Assembly: GCA_030697555.1 (NCBI GenBank)
Contig: JAUYPV010000088.1
Coordinates: 1-35,268 of the forward strand
Direction of reading: 5' to 3'
DNA from: Hyphomonadaceae bacterium
GTDB lineage: Bacteria > Pseudomonadota > Alphaproteobacteria > Caulobacterales > Hyphomonadaceae
DNA length: 35,268 nt
In this document: piece after piece, positions 8,303-16,162 of the stretch
How the letters are laid out: the number at the start of each line of letters is the position of its first letter
Numbering within the stretch: position 1 is the stretch's first letter
The notes under the pieces: generated by a model
Databases searched by the model: none
Told to the model about the DNA's origin: nothing
The model's input: the letters and a program-made list of their open reading frames with translations, nothing else
Translations under genes and position numbers: made by a program

Positions 8303-9568
8303 ATGACGGCGATATCGGAACGGCCGTACACGGCCGCCGACACGGTGCGATGGGCGGCGCTGGCGCTGGTGTTCGGCGCCGCAATGCTGAACTACATGGA
8401 CCGGCAGGCGCTGGCGCTGCTGAAGCCCGAACTCGAAGTGCAGTTCGGATGGACCGACGGAGACTACGCCCACATCAATTCGGGATTCCAGCTTGCGACC
8501 ATCGGTTCGATGCTGGCGGTCGGCTGGTTCGTAGACCGTGCCGGGCTTCGCGCCGGATACGCCATCGGCGTAGGAGGGTGGAGCATCGCGCAGATGACCC
8601 ATGTGCTGGTGACCACGGTCACCGGCTTTTTCACGACGCGCGTGGCGCTGGCGGCGTTCGAGGCGATCAACCTGCCGGCGGCAGTGAAGACGGTGGCGAC
8701 GTGGTTCCGGGGGGATGACCGGTCGTTGGCGCTGGGCATCATGAACCTTGCGCCCAACATCGGCGCGGTGGCGACGCCGCTGCTTGTGCCGGTGATCGCG
8801 CTGGCGTGGGGCTGGAAGATGGCGTTCATCCTCACCGGCGCGCTGGGTTTCGTGTGGCTGGCGTGCTGGTTCATGCTGCCGCGGCCAGCGGGGCCGGTGG
8901 AGGCATTGCCGGCGGGGCCGGAGCGGAACTGGAGCGCCTTTTTTACGCTGTTGGCAGACCGGCGCACATGGGCGATCACGCTCGGGAAATTCTTCACTGA
9001 CTTTGTGTGGGTGTTCCTGCTGTTCTGGGGGCCAGACCTGTTCAACAAGATGTACGGCCTCGAGACGGTGGGCCTCTCGTTGCCGGTGGCGATGGTGTTC
9101 CTGATGGCGGGCGTGGGCTCGCTGTTCGCCGGCACGCTATCGAGCTGGCTGCTGGCGAAGGGCAGGAGCTTCAACGTCGCGCGCAAGACGCCGATGGTGA
9201 TCGCCGCGCTGCTAGCAGCGCCTGTGTTCGCTGTGGTCTGGGCGCCGAATGTGTGGGTGGCCGCGTTCCTGCTCGGAATGACGCTCGCCGCGCACCAGAT
9301 GTTCTCGACCAGCATTTTCGGGCTCGCGACGGATGTCTTCCCGAGCCGCATGACGGGACTGGTGATCGGGATCGCCGCGACCATCGCCGGGTTCTCAGGC
9401 CTGGCGATGAACGAATACACCGGCTGGGTGCGGGACAATGGTGGAAGCTGGGCGCCGATGCTGGCGCTGTGCGCAGGCGCGAAGATCGTGGCGGTCATTG
9501 TTGTTCATGTTCTTGTGCCAAACATCGACCGTAGGCGCGACGCGATGGTCGCGGCGGAAGCGGCATGA
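8303..9568 (+). CDS. MFS transporter, anion:cation symporter (ACS)-like, 421 aa
   Basis: This is a twelve-segment major-facilitator protein. The N-terminal NYMDRQALALLKPEL resembles the NYxDR signature of the ACS branch, which includes hexuronate, glucarate and phthalate symporters. WFVDRAGLRAGYAIGVGGWS fits the loop 2-3 motif, and WFRGDDRSLALGIMNLAPNI resembles the ExuT-type segment after TM5. Organic-anion uptake by proton symport is inferred from the branch; the substrate is not visible. The stop overlaps the next start as ATGA, so it is coupled to the VTT protein, and no catabolic genes accompany it. Confidence 0.85.
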   Translation: MTAISERPYTAADTVRWAALALVFGAAMLNYMDRQALALLKPELEVQFGWTDGDYAHINSGFQLATIGSMLAVGWFVDRAGLRAGYAIGVGGWSIAQMTHVLVTTVTGFFTTRVALAAFEAINLPAAVKTVATWFRGDDRSLALGIMNLAPNIGAVATPLLVPVIALAWGWKMAFILTGALGFVWLACWFMLPRPAGPVEALPAGPERNWSAFFTLLADRRTWAITLGKFFTDFVWVFLLFWGPDLFNKMYGLETVGLSLPVAMVFLMAGVGSLFAGTLSSWLLAKGRSFNVARKTPMVIAALLAAPVFAVVWAPNVWVAAFLLGMTLAAHQMFSTSIFGLATDVFPSRMTGLVIGIAATIAGFSGLAMNEYTGWVRDNGGSWAPMLALCAGAKIVAVIVVHVLVPNIDRRRDAMVAAEAA

Positions 9569-10296
9569 CCGATACAATTGAGGAAAAGCCCGGCGGCAAG
9601 TTTCCGCTGGCCTTGGTGCTGTGGCTGGTTGCGGCGGGCGCGGCAATTGTCGCGATCTACTGGGCGGCGAGCGCAGGGCTGCTCACCTGGGAAGAAGCCG
9701 TCGAGATGCGTGGCGCGGCGCAGCAGTTCGTCGCGGACAACATGCTGCTGGCCTATGCCGTCTACATCGCGCTTTTCGTGGTGATGGCGGTGGTGCTGTT
9801 TCCGGCGCAGCTCTGGATCATCGTGTTCGGGGCGATCCTGTTCGGCTTCTGGCCGGCGCTGATCGTCTCGTGGGCCGCCACCGTCATGAGCGCGGTCGTG
9901 GTGTTCCTGCTCGCGCGCGGCGTGCTGGCGGGGCAGTACAGGGCGAAGGCGAGCAAGTATCTCGCGCGGGTGGAGCAGGGGTTCAAGCGCGACCAGTTCA
10001 CCTGGATGCTGGCGGTGCGGTTCATTCCGGTTGTGCCTTACTGCATCTCGAACGTCGCGCCGGCATTCCTTGGCGCGCGGTTGCCGCCGTTCGTCGCGGC
10101 GGCGGCGGTGGGCGTGGTGCCGTATGTGACGGCCTACACGTTCGCGGGCGCGAAGGCGGCGGGCGTGCTGGACGCGAACGCGCCGCCGGACGTGGCGAGC
10201 ATGGCGGCGGAGATGGCCCCCGTGATGCTGGCGATCGCGGCGCTGCCGCTGCTCGCGCTGTTTGTACGGCGGCTGAGACGGAAGAAGCCGGCCTGA
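9565..10296 (+). CDS. TVP38/TMEM64-family (VTT domain) membrane protein, 243 aa
   Basis: This is an integral membrane protein of the DedA/VTT superfamily. The first TM is at about residues 12-32, followed by a VTT core with FPAQLWIIVFGAILFG and a second half RFIPVVPYCISNVAPAFLGA, where the paired re-entrant-loop prolines and arginine are conserved. Relatives take part in lipid scrambling or carrier recycling and in membrane homeostasis. A specific role here is unknown. The ATG overlaps the upstream MFS stop by 4 nt. The C terminus ends in RRLRRKKPA. The gene converges on the acylase gene with only 16 bp between them. Confidence 0.85.
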   Translation: MTDTIEEKPGGKFPLALVLWLVAAGAAIVAIYWAASAGLLTWEEAVEMRGAAQQFVADNMLLAYAVYIALFVVMAVVLFPAQLWIIVFGAILFGFWPALIVSWAATVMSAVVVFLLARGVLAGQYRAKASKYLARVEQGFKRDQFTWMLAVRFIPVVPYCISNVAPAFLGARLPPFVAAAAVGVVPYVTAYTFAGAKAAGVLDANAPPDVASMAAEMAPVMLAIAALPLLALFVRRLRRKKPA

Positions 10297-10312
10297 CGAC
10301 CGCGCAGGTTGG

Positions 10313-12583
10313 CTACTGGCCGATCGTCTTGCGGCTCACGGTTCCGGCTTCGACGGCTGCTTCGGTGAAGCGGAGGTCGTCCCAGCCTTTCTTCGAATAA
10401 AGATGCGTCTGGTCGGACCAGTGCGGCGAGTTGGGATTGACCGATTCCGAGTAGGTGAGGATGCCTTCGCTGACCGGTCCCTGATCGGTGAACTCCACGG
10501 TCATGATCCAGCTCGCGCCATGGCGGATGCTGGTCCAGCCAAGTTCCGGTTCGAGGTTCTCGACTGTGATAACGTTGAAGACGCCTTCGGGGCCTGCGCC
10601 GCCATGGATCGGGATGCGCTCGGCGCCGCGCGTTTCCCTCTGGATGTCGCCAAGCCGGGCATCGAGCGGGATCTTCAGGTCGTTCAGCGTGTCGACGGCC
10701 TTCTCAAGCGCCGCCAGGACTTCGGGGTCGGCGACGTCCAGCGTGTTGGGCGTGTTGACTGGGTCCTTCGGATCGAACGGAACCCTGAATTTCAGTCCCT
10801 TGTTCTCCGCGAACAGGTGGAACAGGTGCGCGCCACGGCTGTCGAGGTTGACCTTCAGGTCCCAGTTCGCCAGCGCCTTGCAGGCGGCGGGCATCTTCGG
10901 CTTTTCGGATGTCCAGCAGAGCTTCGCCAGATCGTCGCGTGCGATCTCCGCTCCGAGATGGCGGTTGCTGTAGATGACCTGCTGCAGCGACTTCAAATCG
11001 AACTTCGCGCCGCCGATGCCATCCGTGCCGGCAACGCGCTTCGCGACCTGGTCGAGGCCGAGACGCGTGCGCAGGCTGCGGGCCGTCGCTTCATCGCCCC
11101 AGATCGGGGAGAGACCGGTGATCGGCTGCTTCGGATTGGTCAGCCAGTAGCTGTCATTGCTCTGGGTGACGTAGTCGGTGCGGAACAGGTGCGGAGAGTT
11201 TGACGGACCGAAAATACCCGGCTCGGTCGAATCCTTGTCGGTGTCCCACTTGCAGGCCGCGCGCGAGCCATCGAGCACCGGCATGCGGTTCTTTTTCCAC
11301 TGTTCCTTCGCCACGTCGGATGTAGCGCACGCCGCGGCGAGGGCGGGCGTGACGTTCGGGATCATTCCGGTGTCGCCGAAGAAGGTTTCTCCGCCCGAAT
11401 CGGTGGCGGTCGTGTTGAAACGATAAGACTGGTACTTCGCCAGCCTCGCACGCATGTCGCGCACATCGCTGGACTGCCAGACGGACATGTACTGGTCGAC
11501 ATCGCGCAGGCCCACCTTCACCGTGCGCAGGGCGAAGGCGCGATCCTTCGTCCAGGGGAAGGTCTCGCTGGAGATCACCGGCCCGTAGCGCGTCGAGTAG
11601 AGCGTGCGGGTGATGGGCGCTGCGTCCTTGACCTGCACGGTGACGTCCATGCGCTCCATCGGCACGGATTTGCCTTCATAGATGTACGCCGTCGGATTGG
11701 CGGGATCGAGCTTCAGCTCGTAGTAGCCATAGCGCCGCGCCGTCGAGACGGTGTTGGTCCACGCGATCCTGTCGGTGTGTCCCATCCGGATCAGCGGCAT
11801 GCCGACATAGGAGACGCCCACGACATTGAGCTTGCCCGGTATGGTGAAGTGCGTGCGGTAGAAGCGGTTGGGTCCCTCCCATGGATAGTGCGGGTTGCCG
11901 AGCAGCACGCCGCGCCCGCCCTTGGTCACTTCCTTGCCGAGGCCATAAGCGTTGCTGCCGAGCCCGACATCGCCGAAGCCGATGTCGTCCGCGAGCGATG
12001 CACGCTGGGCAGAAGGCGGCGCGGCGCTGGAGACGGGAGCGAAGAACGCATCCACCGTCTGGCCGGTGAACATGTGGCGCCAGAAATCGAGTTCGGTCAG
12101 CTCGCGCACCCAAGGCTGGCCCTTGCAGCGCGGATCGGTGATGCCGGCCGCGCCTGCCTCGCGGATGTAGCGGTTGATGCCGGCCACGTAGCCTTGCGCC
12201 AGCCTACGTGCGTCAGGCGAGGGCGTGTCGCGGGAGTCCTTCGGGCCTGCGAGCAGCTTCTCGGTCTCGCCACGCTGGAGCAGGCGAGCGTGATAGAGAT
12301 CGCTCTCGACGTTGGCGTTCTTGTCGCCGGGTCCGAGATACTGCGCCCGCGTGGCGGACACCGTCATCATGCGGTCGAGGGTCTCGCAGACATTGTCCTC
12401 GGCGCTGGCGTAGCCGAAGCCGTATCCGATGCCGCCGATATCCTCTGCCTTGATATGAGGCACGCCGTAGGCGGTGCGCCTTATCTCGGCAGTGAACTGA
12501 GTATCGGCTACCGTCGTCTGGCCGGGCGCGGCGCAAGAGGCCAGGACCATGGCGGCAAGGCACGCCGAAAGATGCAATTTCAT
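10313..12583 (-). CDS. Penicillin acylase-family (Ntn-hydrolase) lipoprotein, 756 aa
   Basis: This is a secreted amidase of the family that includes penicillin G acylase, aculeacin acylase and the AHL acylases PvdQ/QuiP. The N terminus MKLHLSACLAAMVLASC has lipobox LASC with Cys17. RRTAYGVPHIKAEDIGGIGY (about 35-54) is the typical alpha-subunit start. The autocatalytic site is GLG|SNAYGLG with nucleophile Ser210, which would free a beta subunit beginning with Ser. GNPHYPWEGPNRFY and RMGHTDRIAWTNTVS are conserved beta-subunit motifs. The start at 12583 is supported by GGGAGGG upstream; the longer open frame has no ribosome site. The acyl substrate is unknown, and AHL or cyclic lipopeptide deacylation are equal possibilities. 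Confidence 0.88.
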   Translation of the reverse strand: MKLHLSACLAAMVLASCAAPGQTTVADTQFTAEIRRTAYGVPHIKAEDIGGIGYGFGYASAEDNVCETLDRMMTVSATRAQYLGPGDKNANVESDLYHARLLQRGETEKLLAGPKDSRDTPSPDARRLAQGYVAGINRYIREAGAAGITDPRCKGQPWVRELTELDFWRHMFTGQTVDAFFAPVSSAAPPSAQRASLADDIGFGDVGLGSNAYGLGKEVTKGGRGVLLGNPHYPWEGPNRFYRTHFTIPGKLNVVGVSYVGMPLIRMGHTDRIAWTNTVSTARRYGYYELKLDPANPTAYIYEGKSVPMERMDVTVQVKDAAPITRTLYSTRYGPVISSETFPWTKDRAFALRTVKVGLRDVDQYMSVWQSSDVRDMRARLAKYQSYRFNTTATDSGGETFFGDTGMIPNVTPALAAACATSDVAKEQWKKNRMPVLDGSRAACKWDTDKDSTEPGIFGPSNSPHLFRTDYVTQSNDSYWLTNPKQPITGLSPIWGDEATARSLRTRLGLDQVAKRVAGTDGIGGAKFDLKSLQQVIYSNRHLGAEIARDDLAKLCWTSEKPKMPAACKALANWDLKVNLDSRGAHLFHLFAENKGLKFRVPFDPKDPVNTPNTLDVADPEVLAALEKAVDTLNDLKIPLDARLGDIQRETRGAERIPIHGGAGPEGVFNVITVENLEPELGWTSIRHGASWIMTVEFTDQGPVSEGILTYSESVNPNSPHWSDQTHLYSKKGWDDLRFTEAAVEAGTVSRKTIGQ

Positions 12584-12740
12584 CGCGAAATCCCTCCCAG
12601 AGGATGGGCCTTCACGGCCACTTGTTTGAAGCATCATATCTCGTGCTGGCGTATCGCAAAGACTGCATTTGCCCGTCGCACGAGAACCTGATTAGTTGCG
12701 CCCAAGCTCCGTGAGGGAGCGCTCACTGGTGGAGGCGAGA

Positions 12741-13646
12741 ATGTGCGACGAACATACCGAAGACAGCAATGAGACTGCATTCAACGTCGGCGAACTCTCT
12801 CGCCGCGGTTTCGGTGCAATGTCGCTGGCGGCGCTAGCTGCATGCGCCACGAGCCCGGAGAACGCCAAGGGCGTGACCGAGCAGGAAGTCGAGATCACCA
12901 CGGCCGACGGCACGATGGACGCGCATTACGTCGCGCCGTCATCCGGTAAGCACCCCGCCGTGCTGGTGTGGCCGGACATCATGGGCCTGCGCCCTGCCTT
13001 CCGCGTGATGGGCAAGCGCCTCGCCGAGTCGGGCTATGCGGTTCTGACGGTGAACCCGTTCTACCGCATCCAGAAGGGCCAGGTGTTCGACGCGACCACT
13101 GAGAAATTCTCCGATCCGCCGGTGCGTACGCGCCTGGTCGGCCTGATGGGGCCGACGGTCGGCAATCCGGAGAACACCCGCAAGGATGCAACCGCCGCTG
13201 TCGCCTGGCTCGACAAGCAGAAGCAGGTCGATGTCAAACGCGGTATCGGCACGACGGGCTACTGCATGGGCGGACCGCTGGTGATGCGCACGATGGCGTT
13301 CGTGCCGGGTCGCGTGAAAGCCGGCGGCAGCTTCCATGGCGGTGGTCTCGCTGTGACCGCCCCGGCCGCGGCTGAAACTGCCAAGGCCAACAGCCCGCAC
13401 CTGCTCGTTCCGCAGATGCAGGCCAAGGCGGTCCTGATCGCCGTCGCGCAGAATGACGATACGCAGGACCCGACCGTGAAGAACACGGTGAAGGCCGCGT
13501 TCGACGCCAAGGGCATTCCTGCCGAGGTCGAAGTCTATCCCGCTCAGCACGGCTGGTGCCCGCCTGACAGCCAGGTGTTCGACCAGGTGCAGGCCGACAG
13601 GGCGTGGGCCAGGTTGCTCGCGACCTTCGAGAAGGGTCTCGTCTGA
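12741..13646 (+). CDS. Dienelactone hydrolase-family protein with Tat signal, 301 aa
   Basis: The protein is an alpha/beta hydrolase with a Cys-Asp-His triad: Cys175 in GYCMGG, Asp239/240 in AQNDD, and His270 in PAQHGWC. The N terminus carries a twin-arginine motif SRRGFG (20-25), then a hydrophobic stretch ending in LAAC (Cys35). This predicts Tat export and possibly lipidation. ATG at 12741 has GGAGG 5-10 nt upstream; the frame is open further back but lacks a ribosome site. Family members hydrolyse dienelactones or other esters, and exported versions are of unknown substrate. It is divergent from the acylase gene and convergent with the DUF1801 gene. Confidence 0.87.
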   Translation: MCDEHTEDSNETAFNVGELSRRGFGAMSLAALAACATSPENAKGVTEQEVEITTADGTMDAHYVAPSSGKHPAVLVWPDIMGLRPAFRVMGKRLAESGYAVLTVNPFYRIQKGQVFDATTEKFSDPPVRTRLVGLMGPTVGNPENTRKDATAAVAWLDKQKQVDVKRGIGTTGYCMGGPLVMRTMAFVPGRVKAGGSFHGGGLAVTAPAAAETAKANSPHLLVPQMQAKAVLIAVAQNDDTQDPTVKNTVKAAFDAKGIPAEVEVYPAQHGWCPPDSQVFDQVQADRAWARLLATFEKGLV

Positions 13647-13647
13647 G

Positions 13648-14079
13648 CTAGCGCTTCGGTTTTTTGGATTTGGGCCGCGGTTTCGCCGCGGCCCTTTTCT
13701 TTTGCGCGCGCGCATCGGCGATTTCGAGATTCTGCGCGATGCGTTCCTTGACGATCTTCTTCACCACGGCGGCCGGGATCGGCCTTTCCGGGGTGAACTG
13801 GATTGTGCCTTTGGAAGTCTCAAAACCATCGAGTTCCTTCGCGTGGCGGGCGATGGTCACCGAATTCATCGGAAAGAAGCTGAGGTGGTTCTTGAAGGCG
13901 CCGAAAGCGACGAGGTGGCCGTGCAGCTTAAACGTCGGCTGACCATAGCTGATAACTTCTTCCGCGCCCGGCGCCGCGGCCCTGATCTGTGCGCGCAGCT
14001 TTTCAAGTGCGGTGCGGTGTTTCGCATCGAGCCGCGAGAGCCAGTGCTCGACATCCTTCGCGACCGGAACCCCTCGCAT
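13648..14079 (-). CDS. DUF1801 (YdhG-like) domain protein, 143 aa
   Basis: The segment from KDVEHWLSRLDAKHRTALEK through GAEEVISYGQPTFKLHGHLV to NHLSFFPMN is characteristic of the small DUF1801/YdhG fold, which resembles frataxin-like iron chaperones. The family's biochemical function is not settled. The C-terminal 25 residues are a Lys/Arg/Ala-rich basic tail (AQKKRAAAKPRPKSKKPKR) that could bind nucleic acid; this is inference from charge only. The start at 14079 is 4 nt after the PhoPQ-related gene's stop, and its ribosome site is weak. A hairpin terminator for the opposite gene is embedded in the tail codons. Confidence 0.75.
   Translation of the reverse strand: MRGVPVAKDVEHWLSRLDAKHRTALEKLRAQIRAAAPGAEEVISYGQPTFKLHGHLVAFGAFKNHLSFFPMNSVTIARHAKELDGFETSKGTIQFTPERPIPAAVVKKIVKERIAQNLEIADARAQKKRAAAKPRPKSKKPKR
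13672..13703 (+). terminator. Intrinsic terminator for the dienelactone hydrolase gene
   Basis: GGGCCGCGG (13672-13680) pairs perfectly with CCGCGGCCC (13686-13694) around a 5-nt loop and is followed by TTTTCTTTT (13695-13703). It lies 26 nt past the plus-strand stop and inside the coding tail of the convergent DUF1801 gene. Confidence 0.8.
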
Positions 14080-14083
14080 CGGC

Positions 14084-15523
14084 TTACTTGTTGTCCGGCG
14101 CCATGATGGGGCGCGCGTCTTCCCAGCGGTAGGGAAGGACATCGGGCTTCACATAGACCTCGGTCGTGAACTTGAACGGATACTTTGTTCCGCTCGGATA
14201 GGTCATTTCGACGAAGTAGGCGGTGAAGCCGGCCGCCGGCTTGTCGACATTCGCGACATACGTTCCGTCGGGCTGCGCTTGCAGCGGCGACGAGGTGAAC
14301 GCGTTGCCGATCGAATCCACCCGGAAGTCGCGCGCCTTCGGGTTGGTCCCCTGCCACAGCAGGACCTGCGAGGGTTTCGCGCCGGGCTTGACGACCAGCG
14401 CGCCATCCTCGCGCACCGTCCACGAATACTCCGGAATCGGCTTGTTGTTGATGACCGCGCCGTACCAGGCGGTCATGCTCTCGCCGATGTCGGTGCCCTG
14501 CGTCGAGTGCTTGGAGTTCGGCAGCATGCGGAGCTGCTTCTTCGCCGGCAGCAGGTGGTATGAGAATTTGGTGTTGTCCGGCGGGAAGTATTCATCGCCC
14601 ACCGCGTTGATTATGAATTTCGGGATCTTCATGCGCGGGCGGCCGCGATAGTTCAGCGGATCCTCAATCGCGTTCACCGCATTCAGCCCAGGCTTGCCGA
14701 TCTGGTCGGGGATCAGCTTGTGGTTCACATAATCGCCCAGCGCCGGTGAGAAGTATCCCATCGCCATCCAGTGGTGTTTCGTCGTGGCGTCGATGTCGAG
14801 CACGTTGATCACGATCGGGATCATGCCGATGACGCGCTTGTCTTCGAGGCCGACCAGCCAGGACGTCCAGCCGCGCTTCGAGCCGCCTGAGACGACGAAG
14901 CCGTCGATCTTGCGTGCGCCGCCGTCGGGGGTCGCCATGAACTCCTGCACGGCGGTCATCGCGGACGTGCCGCTCTTGACCATGGGCAGGCGCACCAGCG
15001 CCTCGGGATTTTTCACGGGGTCATAGCGCGCCTGCAGATACGCGATGATGTCGTCCTCGGTGCGATCGACATTCGGGCTGTCGGAGAAATGCATCGGCTG
15101 GTTCGGAACCTGGCCAAGCTCCGCAACGACCGAGTTCGTATCCACGGCCATCTTCGCCATGTTCTCGCTCGGCCCCTTCGGCGCCGCACGGCCGTTCGAG
15201 CCGCCGCCTATGAACAGGAACGCCTTGTTGCTGGAGACCTGGTCCGGGATCGTCAACGTCAGCCAGTGCTTCCAAACCGAGCGATCCGTCTGCGCCGCCG
15301 TGAGCCAGGTCTGCGAGGTGAGGTCGATGACGACGCCGTGATAGCCGGGCCCCGCGAACGTCTTCTCGACTTTCCAGGCAAAGCTCGGATCGGTCTTCGC
15401 AATGTAGCTGTCGAGTACGTTCTGCGGATTCTGCGCGGCGGACGGCGCGCCCGGCGCGGATGCCACGCAGGATGCGGCTAGCGCAAAGGCCACACTGGCA
15501 GCAAGGAACCTGATGGGCTTCAT
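14084..15523 (-). CDS. PhoPQ-activated pathogenicity-related family protein, exported, 479 aa
   Basis: This belongs to the PhoPQ_related family (PqaA-like) of alpha/beta-hydrolase-fold proteins. Diagnostic segments are NVLDSYIAKTDPSFAWKVEK, the nucleophile elbow VVSGGSKRGWTSW with Ser215, KRVIGMIPIVINVLD and GDEYFPPDNTKFSYHLLP. The signal peptide MKPIRFLAASVAFALAASC is followed by an Ala/Pro linker; cleavage could be by signal peptidase I or, less canonically, at Cys19. The start at 15523 is preferred over ATG 15529 because GGGAGA is too close to the latter. The family is named from Salmonella regulation; no PhoPQ genes are near, and the substrate is unknown. Confidence 0.85.
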   Translation of the reverse strand: MKPIRFLAASVAFALAASCVASAPGAPSAAQNPQNVLDSYIAKTDPSFAWKVEKTFAGPGYHGVVIDLTSQTWLTAAQTDRSVWKHWLTLTIPDQVSSNKAFLFIGGGSNGRAAPKGPSENMAKMAVDTNSVVAELGQVPNQPMHFSDSPNVDRTEDDIIAYLQARYDPVKNPEALVRLPMVKSGTSAMTAVQEFMATPDGGARKIDGFVVSGGSKRGWTSWLVGLEDKRVIGMIPIVINVLDIDATTKHHWMAMGYFSPALGDYVNHKLIPDQIGKPGLNAVNAIEDPLNYRGRPRMKIPKFIINAVGDEYFPPDNTKFSYHLLPAKKQLRMLPNSKHSTQGTDIGESMTAWYGAVINNKPIPEYSWTVREDGALVVKPGAKPSQVLLWQGTNPKARDFRVDSIGNAFTSSPLQAQPDGTYVANVDKPAAGFTAYFVEMTYPSGTKYPFKFTTEVYVKPDVLPYRWEDARPIMAPDNK

Positions 15524-15644
15524 TGTCATCTCCCGCAGCCTGTGAACGGCCTTGCGGGCAATGGAGCACAGTTGCGCGGCTTTTCAAGTTGACGCTGGGC
15601 AAGGGCAAGCTACCGCTCCATTTCCCATTGGGCGGGACCAAAAC

Positions 15645-16043
15645 ATGGACGCGGCCGAACTGAACGAATTCCTCGCGGAAGTCTTTCCTGATGGGCGCGT
15701 TTCGACGGTTGAATACGCCGACGGCAAGACGACGCGGACGCGCTGCGTCTACGACAGAAAACAGCTTCGCCCGGGCGGCACGATCTCCGGGCCGACGATG
15801 ATGGCGCTGGCGGACACGGCAGTCTACGCGCTTGTGCTCTCCGCCATCGGCCGAGTTCCTCTCGCGGTGACGACGAACCTGTCGATCAATTTCTTCCGCA
15901 AGCCACAACCGGGCGACCTGATCGCCGAAGCGAGGATGTTGAAATTGGGAAAGGCGCTGGCGGTGGGCGACGTGATCATCCGCTCCGACGGGAGCGACGT
16001 CGTGGCGCACGCGGTGGTGACCTACTCGATCCCACCGCGCTGA
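15645..16043 (+). CDS. PaaI-type hotdog thioesterase, 132 aa
   Basis: This is a single hotdog-fold domain. PGGTISGPTMMALADTAVYA holds the family's catalytic-region Asp (Asp57) on the central helix. TTNLSINFFRKPQPGDLIAE and LGKALAVGDVIIRSDGSDVV are the typical strands. Family members hydrolyse acyl-CoA thioesters in the cytoplasm, such as phenylacetyl-CoA intermediates for PaaI, but no paa genes are nearby and the substrate is open. The frame is open from 15552; ATG at 15645 fits the family's N terminus. It is monocistronic and convergent with the TIR gene 119 bp away. Confidence 0.82.
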   Translation: MDAAELNEFLAEVFPDGRVSTVEYADGKTTRTRCVYDRKQLRPGGTISGPTMMALADTAVYALVLSAIGRVPLAVTTNLSINFFRKPQPGDLIAEARMLKLGKALAVGDVIIRSDGSDVVAHAVVTYSIPPR

Positions 16044-16162
16044 CGGTTTTCGTTGGTCTAGCGGATTTCACCGCCATGTCGGGATATTGCAGCACCTTCG
16101 CCAAAGCTGGCCCCCCTTTGCGAGGCGCGGACGAAGGAATGAAGCTCTGCAGAGCCGCCGCG

